A DNA stretch of 64,000 bases from Arthrobacter sp. NtRootA1 (GCF_019976975.1 NZ_AP024630.1:1550001-1614000), one strand, 5' to 3'; counted from the stretch's first letter, positions 51,545 to 61,130 are shown. Notes: generated from the sequence alone by a model not told the origin. A program made the numbers and translations.

Positions 51545-52414
51545 ATGTCTTCTCCCGCCTCTTCCCTCCGCGGTGCGGTTACACCGTTCATCATGGGGCC
51601 GGCACTCCTCTTTTGCCCTGCTGATCGGCCCGAACGCTTCGGCAAGGCGGCGGAGCGCTCGGACGCCGTGATCCTGGACCTCGAAGATGCCGTGGCTCCG
51701 GGGGACAAGCAGCGGGCCCGGGGCGCGATCCTCGCGCAGCTCGGATCCGAAGGAGACACTGCTGAGCTGGACCCGAGCCGGACGATTATCCGCGTCAATC
51801 CGGTGGGCTCCGCGGAATTCGAAAAGGACCTGCACAGCCTGGCGCACACGCCCTACCGCACTGTCATGCTCGCCAAGGCGGAGAGTGCCGCGCAGCTCAG
51901 GGCACTTGAGGGCTACCGCGTGATCGCACTCTGTGAAACGGCGGCAGGCATCGTCAATGCTTCAGCTATCGCCGCGGAACCCAACGTGGTTGCCTTGATG
52001 TGGGGCGCCGAGGACCTGCTGGCTTCCCTGGGCGGTCTGTCCAGCCGGAACGACGACGGCGGCTACCGGGCCGTGGCCCTGCACGCACGGTCCGCTGTGC
52101 TGCTTGCAGCCAAAGCCGCTGGCAAGGAAGCCATCGATTCCGTGTACGTGAACATCCCCGATCTCCAGGGCCTGTCTGTGGAATCCCTTGACGCGGTGGC
52201 CAGCGGCTTCGGTGCAAAGGCGTGCATCCACCCCAGCCAGGTGGCAACCGTGCGGGAAGCCTACGCACCCACGCCGGAAGCCGTGACAGAGGCCGCCGAG
52301 CTTCTCGATGCAGCATCCGCGGCCGGAACGGGCGTCTTCCAGTTCAAGGGCAAGATGATCGATGGCCCCATCCTCAAACACGCCGAGGCAACACTGCGCC
52401 GCGCTCGTCACTAA
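51545..52414 (+). CDS. HpcH/HpaI (CitE-like) lyase
   Basis: A 289-aa TIM-barrel lyase. PALLFCPADRPERFGKAAER, AVILDLEDAVAPGDK (Mg2+-binding Glu/Asp), IALCETAAGIVNASAIA and GFGAKACIHPSQVATVREAY are CitE-family signatures. The mycobacterial homologue in the same gene set (Rv2498c) has been reported to cleave (R)-HMG-CoA and citramalyl-CoA, thus ending leucine breakdown as acetyl-CoA and acetoacetate. No classical HMG-CoA lyase is in the window. It is the last gene of the operon. Confidence 0.92.
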   Translation: MSSPASSLRGAVTPFIMGPALLFCPADRPERFGKAAERSDAVILDLEDAVAPGDKQRARGAILAQLGSEGDTAELDPSRTIIRVNPVGSAEFEKDLHSLAHTPYRTVMLAKAESAAQLRALEGYRVIALCETAAGIVNASAIAAEPNVVALMWGAEDLLASLGGLSSRNDDGGYRAVALHARSAVLLAAKAAGKEAIDSVYVNIPDLQGLSVESLDAVASGFGAKACIHPSQVATVREAYAPTPEAVTEAAELLDAASAAGTGVFQFKGKMIDGPILKHAEATLRRARH

Positions 52415-52419
52415 CGACG

Positions 52420-52481
52420 AATCCGGCCCTCGTTCGCCCAACACACCGCAGAACGGCGAGGTGAGCGAACAGGGCCGGATT
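52420..52481. terminator. Bidirectional hairpin between convergent operons
   Basis: AATCCGGCCCT (52420-52430) pairs perfectly with AGGGCCGGATT (52471-52481), with an additional GTTCGC/GCGAAC helix inside after one bulged base. It lies between the CitE-like gene and the convergent sugar operon. Confidence 0.75.
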
Positions 52482-52517
52482 TGTGGCCGGGCGGGATGTT
52501 TGGCGGCGGCCGGAACG

Positions 52518-53621
52518 TTAGGCGCGTACCGACGTCGAAAGTTCTGCCAGTTCCACCATGTCCGGACGCTTGACGGTGCTTTGGATAGCTACCGCCTTTC
52601 CTGTCTTGGCGGATTCCAGCACAGATTCCATGACCTCAAGGGCATGGTACGCGAGTTTGCCGCCGGCGCGGGGCTCCTGTCCCACCGGGGTGGCTGACAG
52701 ATCGGCGATGCCAAAGCCGCGGCCGGCGTCCACGTAGCCAGCGGATACGGGCAGCGTTTTCCAGTCCCCGGCGCCCAGCTCGAACAGCTGAACATCGCCG
52801 TGGAAGTGGTTGGGGTCCGGAACAACGAGCGAACCCTTCTCCCCGTGGATTTCGATGTTGGGACTCTTTGTCTGGACGGCGTCGAAGCTCATGAACAGCG
52901 TTGACAGTGCTCCGGAAGCGTGGACCAGTACACCGGTAACGTGGGAATCGATAGCCACCGGTACTTTTTGCCCTTGGCGTGGACCTGAACCGATGGTGCG
53001 TTCGTTGCGCGTATGGCTGGCTGCGCCCACCACCGACACGACGGGCCCAAGCAACGTGACCAGCGCGGACACGTAGTAGGGGCCCATGTCCAGCAGCGGC
53101 CCGCCACCGGGCTGGTAATAGAAGTCCGGATTCGGATGCCAGCGCTCATGCCCTGGTGTGGCCATCGTGGCTGTCGCCGAAACAGGAGCGCCAATCAGGC
53201 CGTCGTCGATCGCTTTTCGGGCGGTCTGGATACCGGTGCCGAGGACAGTATCCGGAGCGCAACCCACAGCCACTCCTGCGGCATCTGCCGCCTCAAGTAC
53301 TTGCCGGGCCTCGGCCGTGGTTGCAGCCAACGGCTTCTCGCCATAAACGGACTTGCCCGCCGCGATTGCCTTGAGCGCGATCTCAGCATGCGCTGCCGGG
53401 ATGGTCAGGTTGAGGACAAGTTCGACGTCGTCCGCCTCAAGCAGCTCATCCACGCCCAATGCACGGACGCCGTCGTAGGAGTCGGCAACTGCCTGGGCGC
53501 GGGCGGGATCGAGGTCCGCGACGGCCACGAGGTTGATGGAATCCAGCCGACGGAAGTTTGCCAGGTATTGGGCGATGATGGCGCCGCAGCCAATGATTCC
53601 TACATTTAGCGACTTGCCCAC
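52518..53621 (-). CDS. Gfo/Idh/MocA family oxidoreductase (second of two)
   Basis: A 367-aa NAD(P)-dependent sugar dehydrogenase. GIIGCGAIIAQYLANF is the Rossmann motif, SVYGEKPLAATTAEAR carries the catalytic EKP, and DMGPYYVSALVTLLGP matches the C-terminal domain's (D/H) region. GTG at 53621 follows AAAGGGGCATGCT and makes it overlap the ThuA gene end by 16 bp. Last gene of a seven-gene minus-strand cluster. It may oxidise or reduce at C3 of a glycoside. Confidence 0.9.
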   Translation of the reverse strand: MGKSLNVGIIGCGAIIAQYLANFRRLDSINLVAVADLDPARAQAVADSYDGVRALGVDELLEADDVELVLNLTIPAAHAEIALKAIAAGKSVYGEKPLAATTAEARQVLEAADAAGVAVGCAPDTVLGTGIQTARKAIDDGLIGAPVSATATMATPGHERWHPNPDFYYQPGGGPLLDMGPYYVSALVTLLGPVVSVVGAASHTRNERTIGSGPRQGQKVPVAIDSHVTGVLVHASGALSTLFMSFDAVQTKSPNIEIHGEKGSLVVPDPNHFHGDVQLFELGAGDWKTLPVSAGYVDAGRGFGIADLSATPVGQEPRAGGKLAYHALEVMESVLESAKTGKAVAIQSTVKRPDMVELAELSTSVRA

Positions 53622-54307
53622 AGCATGCCCCTTTCGATGATCGTGCGGACGTTGCTGTCCTGGAGGATTTCCACGCGGTGGCCCGGAGTGGAGACGAAAA
53701 TTCTTCCCTTGCCCCATTGCCTGGTCCAAATGGCGGGGGAGGTGACCTCACGGTTCCACGGATCCCATTCGCGGACTTTCTGCGTAGTGGTCGCCAGGAC
53801 ATCGATGTAGTCATCGGCCAGAACCCAATACTGCTCGGTGACGAGGTCGAAGTCGGCGATTCCCTGCGTAATGGGGTGCTCTGCTGCGGCCGGGAGCATG
53901 TTCACCGTGTAGGGAACATAGTTATCCGACTGTTCGCCGATCCGTTCGTCCTCGTGCTTGCCCGGGTGGCAGGCGAACTGGCCCCCGATCAAGTGCAGGT
54001 AGTCCGAGGTGTTGCGGTAGGAATCTGCGATCCCGCCATGCCATCCGGCAAGCCCAGTGCCATTTTCGACCGCCGTGCGGAGCCCCTCGAACTCGTCCTT
54101 TTCGATGGTGGACATCGTCATGCACTGCACGATGAGGTCCACTCCGGCCATGTATTCAGTGTCCGCGTAGATTTTGGGGGATTCCTCCACCCTGACCTCA
54201 AAGCCGTTCTCTTTGAGGAAGGGGAGGAACAATTCGGTGGCCTCCACCGGCTGGTGTCCGTCCCAGCCCCCTCGAACCACAAGTGCGGTCTTACTCTTGG
54301 TTGTCAT
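53606..54307 (-). CDS. ThuA-domain (trehalose utilisation-like) protein
   Basis: A 233-aa class I glutamine-amidotransferase-like fold: VRGGWDGHQPVEATELF, VDLIVQCMTMSTIEKDE, TGLAGWHGGIADSYR and QFACHPGK. ThuA proteins act with ThuB (a MocA-type dehydrogenase) on 3-keto-trehalose or related sugars in rhizobia. ATG at 54307. Followed immediately by the second MocA gene, which supports a 3-keto-sugar pathway. Confidence 0.9.
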   Translation of the reverse strand: MTTKSKTALVVRGGWDGHQPVEATELFLPFLKENGFEVRVEESPKIYADTEYMAGVDLIVQCMTMSTIEKDEFEGLRTAVENGTGLAGWHGGIADSYRNTSDYLHLIGGQFACHPGKHEDERIGEQSDNYVPYTVNMLPAAAEHPITQGIADFDLVTEQYWVLADDYIDVLATTTQKVREWDPWNREVTSPAIWTRQWGKGRIFVSTPGHRVEILQDSNVRTIIERGMLWASR

Positions 54308-54364
54308 GTTTTCCTTTGTATTCGTAAACGTCCGGGTGAGTCTGGTGGTTCTTCGAAAGCGCGT

Positions 54365-55369
54365 TCAGCGGGCGGCGAAGGCGGCATCGAAAGCTGCTGC
54401 CGGGGGCCGGATAGCAGCCAGTCGGCGGACCATGTCCAACGCTTCCGGAGCGCCGATCAGCCGGTCCATACCCGCGTCTTCCCATTCGACGCTGGTGGGT
54501 CCGGCATACCCGATCGAGTTGAGCGTCCGGAAAATGGGTTCCCAGTTCACGTCGCCATGGCCTGCGGTGACGAAGTCCCAGCCACGGCGCGGATCCGCCC
54601 AGGGCAGGTGGGATCCAAGGCGACCGTTGCGTCCATTGAGTTGGCGCACGGACTCCTTCACATGGACATGGAAGATCTTGTCCGCGAAGTCCTGGAGGAA
54701 CATCACCGGGTCCAGGTCCTGCCAGATGAAGTGGGAGGGGTCAAAGTTCAGGCCAAAACTGTCCCTGTGCCCGATCGCTTCCAGTGTGCGTTTGGCCGTC
54801 CAGTAGTCGTAGGCGATCTCCGAAGGATGGACTTCCAAGGCAAAACGGACTCCTACCTCGTCAAAGACATCCAGAATGGGGTTCCAACGGTCTGCGAAGT
54901 CCTGGTAGCCGCGCTCGATCATGCCTTCTGAAGCCGGCGGGAACATCGCAACGCACTTCCAGATGGACGAGCCAGTGAACCCCGTGACGGTTTTCACGCC
55001 AAGCCTTGCCGCCGCACGTGCCGTGGTCTTCATCGCTTCGGCAGCACGCTGACGGACGCCCTCAGGATCGCCGTCGCCCCACACGTCTGGGGCCAGGATG
55101 TCCCGGTGACGTTCATCGATGGGGTCATCGCACACTGCTTGTCCGGTGAGGTGATTGGCGATCGCGTGGACCGAGAGGCTGTGCTTCTCCAGGATGTCCA
55201 GCCTGCTTTGAAGATACGAGTCGTCCTCGACGATGCGCCGGGGATCCAGATGATCGCCCCAGCAGGCAATCTCCAGGCCGTCGAAGCCCCACTCGCCAGC
55301 CAGGCGCGCTACTTCCTCAAACGGCAGGTCGGCCCACTGGCCGGTAAAAAGGGTGATGGGTCGGGTCAT
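54365..55369 (-). CDS. Sugar phosphate isomerase/epimerase (IolE/YcjR-like TIM barrel)
   Basis: A 334-aa AP-endonuclease-2-type barrel. The metal ligands can be seen as E in [11 protein letters not shown] in [12 protein letters not shown] in HVHVKES and E in TSVEWED. YcjR of E. coli, in a similar gene set, is a 3-keto-glycoside epimerase. ATG at 55369 follows GAGGAATC. 57 bp upstream of thuA. Confidence 0.9.
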   Translation of the reverse strand: MTRPITLFTGQWADLPFEEVARLAGEWGFDGLEIACWGDHLDPRRIVEDDSYLQSRLDILEKHSLSVHAIANHLTGQAVCDDPIDERHRDILAPDVWGDGDPEGVRQRAAEAMKTTARAAARLGVKTVTGFTGSSIWKCVAMFPPASEGMIERGYQDFADRWNPILDVFDEVGVRFALEVHPSEIAYDYWTAKRTLEAIGHRDSFGLNFDPSHFIWQDLDPVMFLQDFADKIFHVHVKESVRQLNGRNGRLGSHLPWADPRRGWDFVTAGHGDVNWEPIFRTLNSIGYAGPTSVEWEDAGMDRLIGAPEALDMVRRLAAIRPPAAAFDAAFAAR

Positions 55370-55380
55370 GATGATTCCTC

Positions 55381-56601
55381 TCAGACGTTCTGCCAGCGGC
55401 TCGCGTTGCCCGCGCTCGCCTCAACGGCGGCCAGCACCTTTTGAACCTGCAAGGCATCAGCGAACGACGGCGAGGGCTGCTCCCCGGCGCCGATGGCATT
55501 CACCAGGTCCACCACCTGGTGGGTGAATCCGTGCTCGTAGCCAAGGCCGTGCCCGGTGGGCCACCAATTGCCCGTATACGGGTGTGACGGTTCGGTGACA
55601 ATGATCTTGCGGAATCCGGCATCAGGTTCCAACGCAGAATCGTAGAACTGAAGCGAGTTCATGTCCTCGAAGTCGAAAGCCAGTGAGCCCTTGGTCCCGT
55701 TGAGCTCCAGGCGCATTGCGTTCTTCCGGCCCAGGGCAAAACGCGTGGCTTCGAAGATGCCGATGGGCCCTGCAACAGCGCCGGAATCGGTGCCGGCGGC
55801 AGCACCGTCGTCGTGCTTTCCGGCAAACCGAGCGGTGAACAGCGCGGCGTCGTCCACTGTGACCGGGCCCTTGGGAGCGTCCGAACCGCCGCGCCCACCG
55901 AGGCCCACGAAGTCACCGCCCACGGGGCGTTCCTTCACGAAGGTTTCCAGCAGGGCCGAGACGCCGGTGATGGTGGAGCCGGTGATCCACTGTGCGGCGT
56001 CGATGCTGTGGGCGCCGATATCGCCCAGTGAACCGGAGCCGGACTTGGACTTGTCCAGGCGCCACGTGAGCGGCGCATCCGCGTCACTGAGCCAGTCCTG
56101 CAGGTATTGCGCCCGGACGTGGCGGATGTCGCCCAGGCGCCCTTCCTCCACCATCCGTTTAGCCAAGGCCAAAGCCGGAGTGCGGCGGTAACTGAATCCG
56201 CACATGGAGAGTACGCCGCGCTCGGCTGCCGCCTGGGCAACCGTCGTCATTTTCTCTGCCTCTTCCACTGAATTGGCCAGTGGCTTTTCGCAGAGCACGT
56301 GCTTGCCCGCTTCCAAGGCGGCGATGGCGATCTCGGCGTGCGTGTTTCCGGGGGTGCAGATATCGATGAGGTCAATGTCATCGCGCTCGATCAGGCGGCG
56401 CCAGTCGGTTTCCACGGAATCCCAGCCGTACTTCGTGGCAGCCGCACGCACGCCGTCCGGGTTGCGGCCGGCGACGGCAGTCAGTTCAGGTACCAGGGGG
56501 AGGTCGAAGAATCGCGGGGCCGTCCGCCAGGCATGCGAGTGGGCAGCGCCCATGAAGGCATAGCCCACCATGCCCACGCGGAGGCGTTTCGGTTCTGACA
56601 T
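55381..56601 (-). CDS. Gfo/Idh/MocA family oxidoreductase (first of two)
   Basis: A 406-aa sugar dehydrogenase. [18 protein letters not shown] gives the Rossmann motif, [18 protein letters not shown] the catalytic EKP, and [19 protein letters not shown] the substrate-site HxxD. ATG at 56601 follows AAAGGACTTTCAC; ten upstream residues are rejected. It lies 11 bp upstream of the isomerase gene. The two MocA proteins are only distantly alike, so they probably catalyse different steps (oxidation and re-reduction). Confidence 0.93.
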   Translation of the reverse strand: MSEPKRLRVGMVGYAFMGAAHSHAWRTAPRFFDLPLVPELTAVAGRNPDGVRAAATKYGWDSVETDWRRLIERDDIDLIDICTPGNTHAEIAIAALEAGKHVLCEKPLANSVEEAEKMTTVAQAAAERGVLSMCGFSYRRTPALALAKRMVEEGRLGDIRHVRAQYLQDWLSDADAPLTWRLDKSKSGSGSLGDIGAHSIDAAQWITGSTITGVSALLETFVKERPVGGDFVGLGGRGGSDAPKGPVTVDDAALFTARFAGKHDDGAAAGTDSGAVAGPIGIFEATRFALGRKNAMRLELNGTKGSLAFDFEDMNSLQFYDSALEPDAGFRKIIVTEPSHPYTGNWWPTGHGLGYEHGFTHQVVDLVNAIGAGEQPSPSFADALQVQKVLAAVEASAGNASRWQNV

Positions 56602-56646
56602 GTGAAAGTCCTTTCTTGTCTGACTTGGCACTTGGCTAGCAGCTGG

Positions 56647-57552
56647 CTACTTGCTGAAGCCTGCGGTAAGGCCACTGACCAACTGACGGCGTCCGAGGAC
56701 GTAAATCACCAGGATTGGCAGGGTGCTCAGGACGACGGAGGCAAGCACGGCGGGGATGTTGACACTGAACTCGCCCTGGAAAGTCCACAGTCCCAACGGG
56801 AGGACACGCAGTCCCGGGCTTTGGGTGAGTACCAGGGGCAGCAGGAATCCGTTCCAGACATGCAGGCCGTTGTAAATTGCCACGGTTACGATCGCCGGAC
56901 GGGTCAAGGGCAGCGCCAACCTCCACATCGTTTGCCAATCACTGCAGCCATCCAGGCGCATTGACTCGAACAATTCGTTCGGGACATCGCGGATGAAGTT
57001 GGAGAGGATCAGGACCGTCAAAGGAATGGCGAACGCTATGGAGGGAAGCATGATGGCAAGGAGGCTGTCGTACAGGTTCAGCCGGATGATCATCAGGTAG
57101 ATCGGAATGATGGTTGCCTGGAGCGGAATCGCCAAGCCCATGAGGAACATGCCGTTCACAAACTTCAGGTAACGGCCGCGGCCACGAACAATCGCGAAGG
57201 CAGCCATGAAGGAGATCAATACCGTGGGGATCACGGAGCCTAGCGTGACGATCACGCTGTTCATGAAGTACGTAGCGAAGTTGGCCTCGAGAACCAGTTG
57301 GTAGTTCTCCAAGGTAGGTGCCGTCGGGAGGGCCAGCGGATTCTGCCCAAAGTACCCTTCGGACGTCTTCAGGCTGGTGATGACGATGTAGTAGATCGGC
57401 ACAATGATGATGGCCAGCCATATCCAACCGCCAAGGCCTCCGGGAATGTTCAGCCGCTTCACCCGTGAACCGAGGCTCTGCTTGGCCTTGATGGAATGGC
57501 CCGGGGGAGTGGCCGGAGCGGTTTTCGAATCGCTTTGAAGGACAGTGCTCAC
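56647..57552 (-). CDS. Carbohydrate ABC transporter permease (MalG type)
   Basis: A 301-aa protein with six helices. The EAA loop of binding-protein-dependent permeases reads ELFESMRLDGCSDWQTMWRLALPLTRP. GTG at 57552 follows GGAAGG at 7 bases and one base after the upstream stop; the longer frame overlaps the previous gene. Partner of the MalF-type permease upstream. No ATPase gene is in the cluster. Confidence 0.93.
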   Translation of the reverse strand: MSTVLQSDSKTAPATPPGHSIKAKQSLGSRVKRLNIPGGLGGWIWLAIIIVPIYYIVITSLKTSEGYFGQNPLALPTAPTLENYQLVLEANFATYFMNSVIVTLGSVIPTVLISFMAAFAIVRGRGRYLKFVNGMFLMGLAIPLQATIIPIYLMIIRLNLYDSLLAIMLPSIAFAIPLTVLILSNFIRDVPNELFESMRLDGCSDWQTMWRLALPLTRPAIVTVAIYNGLHVWNGFLLPLVLTQSPGLRVLPLGLWTFQGEFSVNIPAVLASVVLSTLPILVIYVLGRRQLVSGLTAGFSK

Positions 57553-57553
57553 C

Positions 57554-58483
57554 TTACAAACCTTCCAATTGGCTGCCCTGCTTGTCCTTGCCCCCAAGGC
57601 GCTGGAGGAACAAGGCAAGGACAAGGCCGATGACGACGAGGATGACCGCGATGACACTTGCCGGGCCCATCAGGTTGGCCCGGAAGCCGCGCAAGTACAT
57701 GTCCAGCGCCAGGATGCGGGTGGAGTTGCCCGGTCCGCCGCCGGTCAGGACGAAGATGAGGTCGAAGTACGTCAGCGATCCGACAACCATCAGGGTGGAC
57801 GAGGTGATGATGGTGTATTTCAGCTGCGGAAGCGTGATGTGGAAGAACTGCTTGATGATTCCCGCACCATCGATCTGTGCAGCCTCGTACAGGGACTTGG
57901 GGATTTGCCGGACACCACCTTGGTAGATGAGCGTATGGAAGGGCACGAACTGCCAGGCGATCACAAAGATGACCAAGCCCAATGCCAACTGTGGGACGCC
58001 GAGCCAGTCTTGTGCCAGGAAGGGCAAACCCAGCCCCACCGCCAGGCCAAAGTTAGGGTCCAACAGTGCTTTATACGCGATGGCAACTGCCGCGGAGGAG
58101 AGGAGAAGCGGCAGGAAGTACAACACCGCCAGGGCAGCCCTGTAACGCTGCGTGCCAGCCGTGAAGACTCCCAGGAGAAGGCTGATGGGAGTCTGAACCA
58201 GCCAGGAGACAATCATGATCAGGAAAGTCAGGCCTAGTGCGTTGTACAGTCCGGGATCGCTGAGAACCGAGGACCAGTTCTCCAGACCGGCTGCTCCGAT
58301 GGCGCCGATGCCGTCCCAGTTGGCGAAGCTCAGAACGAGGACACCTACCAGTGGCGCAAGTGCGAACACCACGAAGAAGATCAAAGCCGGCACCGTCAGC
58401 CATGCAAGGGCAGATTTTTGCTGCCCGGTCTGCTCGATTTTCCGCGATGCAGTGGCAGCCCTGTGAGTGGTTGTTGAGCTCAT
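57554..58483 (-). CDS. Carbohydrate ABC transporter permease (MalF type)
   Basis: A 309-aa protein with six helices. The EAA loop is SLYEAAQIDGAGIIKQFFHITLPQL. The start ATG at 58483 overlaps the binding-protein stop by 4 bp. Family CUT1, which imports di- or oligosaccharides and glycosides. Confidence 0.94.
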   Translation of the reverse strand: MSSTTTHRAATASRKIEQTGQQKSALAWLTVPALIFFVVFALAPLVGVLVLSFANWDGIGAIGAAGLENWSSVLSDPGLYNALGLTFLIMIVSWLVQTPISLLLGVFTAGTQRYRAALAVLYFLPLLLSSAAVAIAYKALLDPNFGLAVGLGLPFLAQDWLGVPQLALGLVIFVIAWQFVPFHTLIYQGGVRQIPKSLYEAAQIDGAGIIKQFFHITLPQLKYTIITSSTLMVVGSLTYFDLIFVLTGGGPGNSTRILALDMYLRGFRANLMGPASVIAVILVVIGLVLALFLQRLGGKDKQGSQLEGL

Positions 58484-59805
58484 TTGCCCAGGGTGGCATT
58501 CATGTTCTCGGCGAACTGCTGTGGCGTGATCGACTTCAGGAAGAGTTGGTCGATGTTGTTAAGCAGGGCCTCGGCCGCAGTGGGGCTCAGGGCTTGATCC
58601 CATGACTGCTGGAAGTTCGGGGCATTCTTGGCGAGGTCGTAGACGAAGTTCAGGAAGTCCTTGTCCGGGGACGTTGCGAGCTTGTCTTCAATTCCGTTGA
58701 CGATCGGGACCGAACCGGAGTTGATGTAGGCGTCGATGACCGTTTCCGTCATGATGCCGTCCTTGAAGAACTTCTTAGCCGTTTCCTTTTCCTTGTCGGT
58801 GGCCTTGGCCGAAATCGACATGTACTGGGCGGGATTGCCTACGCCATTCTTCGGATCTCCCTTGCCTCCCGGGATCGTCGGGAAGGTGACGAAGCCCAGT
58901 TTTCCGTCCTGGACGAAGTTTTGGCCTTCCTTCTTCATGGGTCCGTACGTCCAGGAGCCTTGAAGCAACATTGCTGCCTTGCCCGTGAACAACAACGCTT
59001 GATCCGCTTTCGAATCCGCCGTAATGGAGGAGAAGCCCTTGATGAAGCCATCGGCGGATACCAGTTCCTGGATCTTGGTACCCGTTTCGATCACGGCCGG
59101 ATCCATCCAGGCATTGGGTTGGCCTTCGAAAATCGCCTTGAATACGTCGGCCCCTCCGATGCGGTCCAGCAGGTATTCCAGCCACATCATGGAGGTCCAG
59201 CGGGATTGACCGCCCAGGGAGAACGGGGCAACGCCCATATCGTTGAAGGTCTTTACCAGCGACATGATGTCGTCCCAGGTCTTGGGTGGCTGCACCCCGG
59301 CCTTTTCAAAGAGCTCCTTGTTGTAGAACAGGACGATAGGCGCCACGTACTGGTTGGGGAGGGCGTAGATCTTGCCGTTGACGGTGGCTGCACCGAAGGA
59401 AGCGGGGAAGAACTTGTTTTTTAGATCCGGGTTGGCCTCGAACCAGCTGGTCAGGTCCTCCACCTGGTTGGCCTCGGCGTAGGTCTTCAACGTCCCGCCA
59501 CCCCATCCATAAACGATGGTTGGGGCCTGGCCGGCGCCGATCGCGGTTTTGATCTTCGTCTTGTAAGCATCGTTCTGGAAGTACGTGACAGCAATCTTGT
59601 TGTCGGGATTCGACGAACCAAAAGCATCGACGGCCTTCTGGATGGTGGTCTGGTTCGGCTCACCGGAGAGGAACCACATGCTGGCGCCTCCTCCGCTCGC
59701 GCTGCCCGGTCCGGACGTACCGCAGGCACTGGTTGCCATGACTGCGAAGGGTGTAACTGCCGCTAGAGCCAGAAAAGAACGCCGTGATGATTGGAACTGC
59801 TTCAT
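58480..59805 (-). CDS. Sugar ABC transporter substrate-binding lipoprotein
   Basis: A 441-aa CUT1 binding protein. The N-terminus has a twin-arginine-like SSRRSFLALAAV followed by a lipobox ending in TSAC, so it is predicted to be exported and lipid-anchored. GQAPTIVYGWGGG, VFYNKELFEKAGVQPPKTWDDI (here VLFYNKELFEKAG) and GKAAMLLQGSW are typical. ATG at 59805 follows GGAGAAG; the 18 upstream codons are rejected. First gene of the sugar operon, 82 bp downstream of a LacI-type palindrome. Confidence 0.93.
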   Translation of the reverse strand: MKQFQSSRRSFLALAAVTPFAVMATSACGTSGPGSASGGGASMWFLSGEPNQTTIQKAVDAFGSSNPDNKIAVTYFQNDAYKTKIKTAIGAGQAPTIVYGWGGGTLKTYAEANQVEDLTSWFEANPDLKNKFFPASFGAATVNGKIYALPNQYVAPIVLFYNKELFEKAGVQPPKTWDDIMSLVKTFNDMGVAPFSLGGQSRWTSMMWLEYLLDRIGGADVFKAIFEGQPNAWMDPAVIETGTKIQELVSADGFIKGFSSITADSKADQALLFTGKAAMLLQGSWTYGPMKKEGQNFVQDGKLGFVTFPTIPGGKGDPKNGVGNPAQYMSISAKATDKEKETAKKFFKDGIMTETVIDAYINSGSVPIVNGIEDKLATSPDKDFLNFVYDLAKNAPNFQQSWDQALSPTAAEALLNNIDQLFLKSITPQQFAENMNATLGK

Positions 59806-59886
59806 TGCTTCTCCATGTGTAGTCGCCTCGTTGGGCACCTTGCGGTGCCCATCTCCCAAAAGGAGTGACCACGTATCGAAAAATAC

Positions 59887-59898
59887 CGAAATATTTCG
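59887..59898. promoter_or_regulatory. LacI-type operator 1 (sugar operon side)
   Basis: CGAAATATTTCG, a perfect 12-bp palindrome 82 bp upstream of the binding-protein ATG. An identical site lies at 60031. Confidence 0.75.
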
Positions 59899-59929
59899 CG
59901 AATGCTGTTTAGGTCACGGTCTAAACTAA

Positions 59930-59945
59930 AGTGCATTCCATCACA
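59930..59945. promoter_or_regulatory. Degenerate CRP/GlxR-like site
   Basis: AGTGC-N6-TCACA matches TGTGA-N6-TCACA at 8 of 10 positions, between the two LacI-type operators. Weak; catabolite control would make sense for a sugar operon. Confidence 0.3.
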
Positions 59946-60030
59946 CGTCAAGGGCCGCGTTTGTTCTTGTCGGCCTGTAACTGCAGCAATCTTGAGCTTT
60001 CCACCCCCGTCCCCCATACTCGAAGCAAGC

Positions 60031-60042
60031 CGAAATATTTCG
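60031..60042. promoter_or_regulatory. LacI-type operator 2 (regulator side)
   Basis: Second perfect CGAAATATTTCG, 15 bp before the LacI-type start codon and 144 bp from operator 1. Suggests autoregulation and possible looping. Confidence 0.75.
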
Positions 60043-60056
60043 AAAGCAGGGGGATC

Positions 60057-61130
60057 ATGGAACGCGAGCAACGTCCGCTTAAGCTCACACTGGCAGCCGT
60101 GGCCAAAGAGGTGGGTGTTTCAGCGCCGACGGTTTCCAAGGTGGTGAACGGCAGGGAGGACGTGGCCGAGGAAACCCGGGCACGCGTGTTGGCGGCCTTG
60201 CAGCGCAGCGGATACAAGTCGCCCCTCCAACGCAAAAGCCTTCCGGCCCGGCAGTCCGTTGAGGTGGTTTTCGACTCCCTGAACTCGGCCTACTCCGTAG
60301 AAGTCCTCAACGGGGTCATGGAGCACGCTGCGGTCTCGGACATGGAGGTCATCCTCTCGGTGACCAGCAGGCAAACGGCGTCACCTTTGGGACCCGAGGA
60401 GCGTGCCCAACGCATCATCGACGAAGGCCGCAGCGGAATGATCGTGGTCACTTCCGCCTTTGGCTCCGCACAGTTGGAAGCCTTCCAACGCCGCCGGATC
60501 CCGATCGTGGTGGTGGACCCCCTCAACCCGCCACCGGCAGACGTCTTCAGCGTGGGCGCGAGCAACTGGGCCGGAGGCAAGGCCGCAGCTACCCACCTGC
60601 TCGGGTTGGGACACCGCAGGATCGCCTATATAGGCGGACCGGCCACGGCGGAATGCAGCCAGGCGCGGCTCCACGGCTATATGGCGGCCCTCATGGCAGA
60701 GGGCATCACCGTGGACGACGACTATGTTTCCTCCGGCGCGTTCAGGCCCGAGAACGGTGTGCGAGGCATGAAGGCCCTGCTGGCACTTGAGGATCCGCCC
60801 ACGGCAATATTCGCTGGAAGTGACAGCATCGCGCTGGGTGTCCTGGCTGAAGCGCGAAGGCAGAACATCCGGATTCCGGAGGACATGAGCCTCGTCGGTT
60901 TTGACGGCACACACCAAGCGGAAGAATCCGTTCCACCCCTGACGTCCGTGTCACAGCCACTACAGGAGATGGGCCGTTCGGCCCTTCGGTTCATCCTCCG
61001 CCAGGTCCATGGCGAGGACATCGACTCCCGCCGGGTGGAGCTGGCTACGCATCTGGTGGTCCGTGAATCCACAGCGCCACCGCCCGTGTCCGGGCGTGCG
61101 GGCGTCCGGGGCCAGGTTAGGCAACGCTAA
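60057..61130 (+). CDS. LacI family transcriptional regulator
   Basis: A 357-aa regulator. The helix-turn-helix and hinge are LTLAAVAKEVGVSAPTVSKVVNGRED then VLAALQRSGYK; the sugar-binding domain has IPIVVVDPLN, HRRIAYIGGPATAECSQARL and TAIFAGSDSIALGVLAEA. ATG at 60057 follows AGGGGG. Divergent from the sugar operon, flanked by two identical palindromes that it very likely binds. Its stop overlaps the convergent gene by 4 bp. Confidence 0.94.
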   Translation: MEREQRPLKLTLAAVAKEVGVSAPTVSKVVNGREDVAEETRARVLAALQRSGYKSPLQRKSLPARQSVEVVFDSLNSAYSVEVLNGVMEHAAVSDMEVILSVTSRQTASPLGPEERAQRIIDEGRSGMIVVTSAFGSAQLEAFQRRRIPIVVVDPLNPPPADVFSVGASNWAGGKAAATHLLGLGHRRIAYIGGPATAECSQARLHGYMAALMAEGITVDDDYVSSGAFRPENGVRGMKALLALEDPPTAIFAGSDSIALGVLAEARRQNIRIPEDMSLVGFDGTHQAEESVPPLTSVSQPLQEMGRSALRFILRQVHGEDIDSRRVELATHLVVRESTAPPPVSGRAGVRGQVRQR

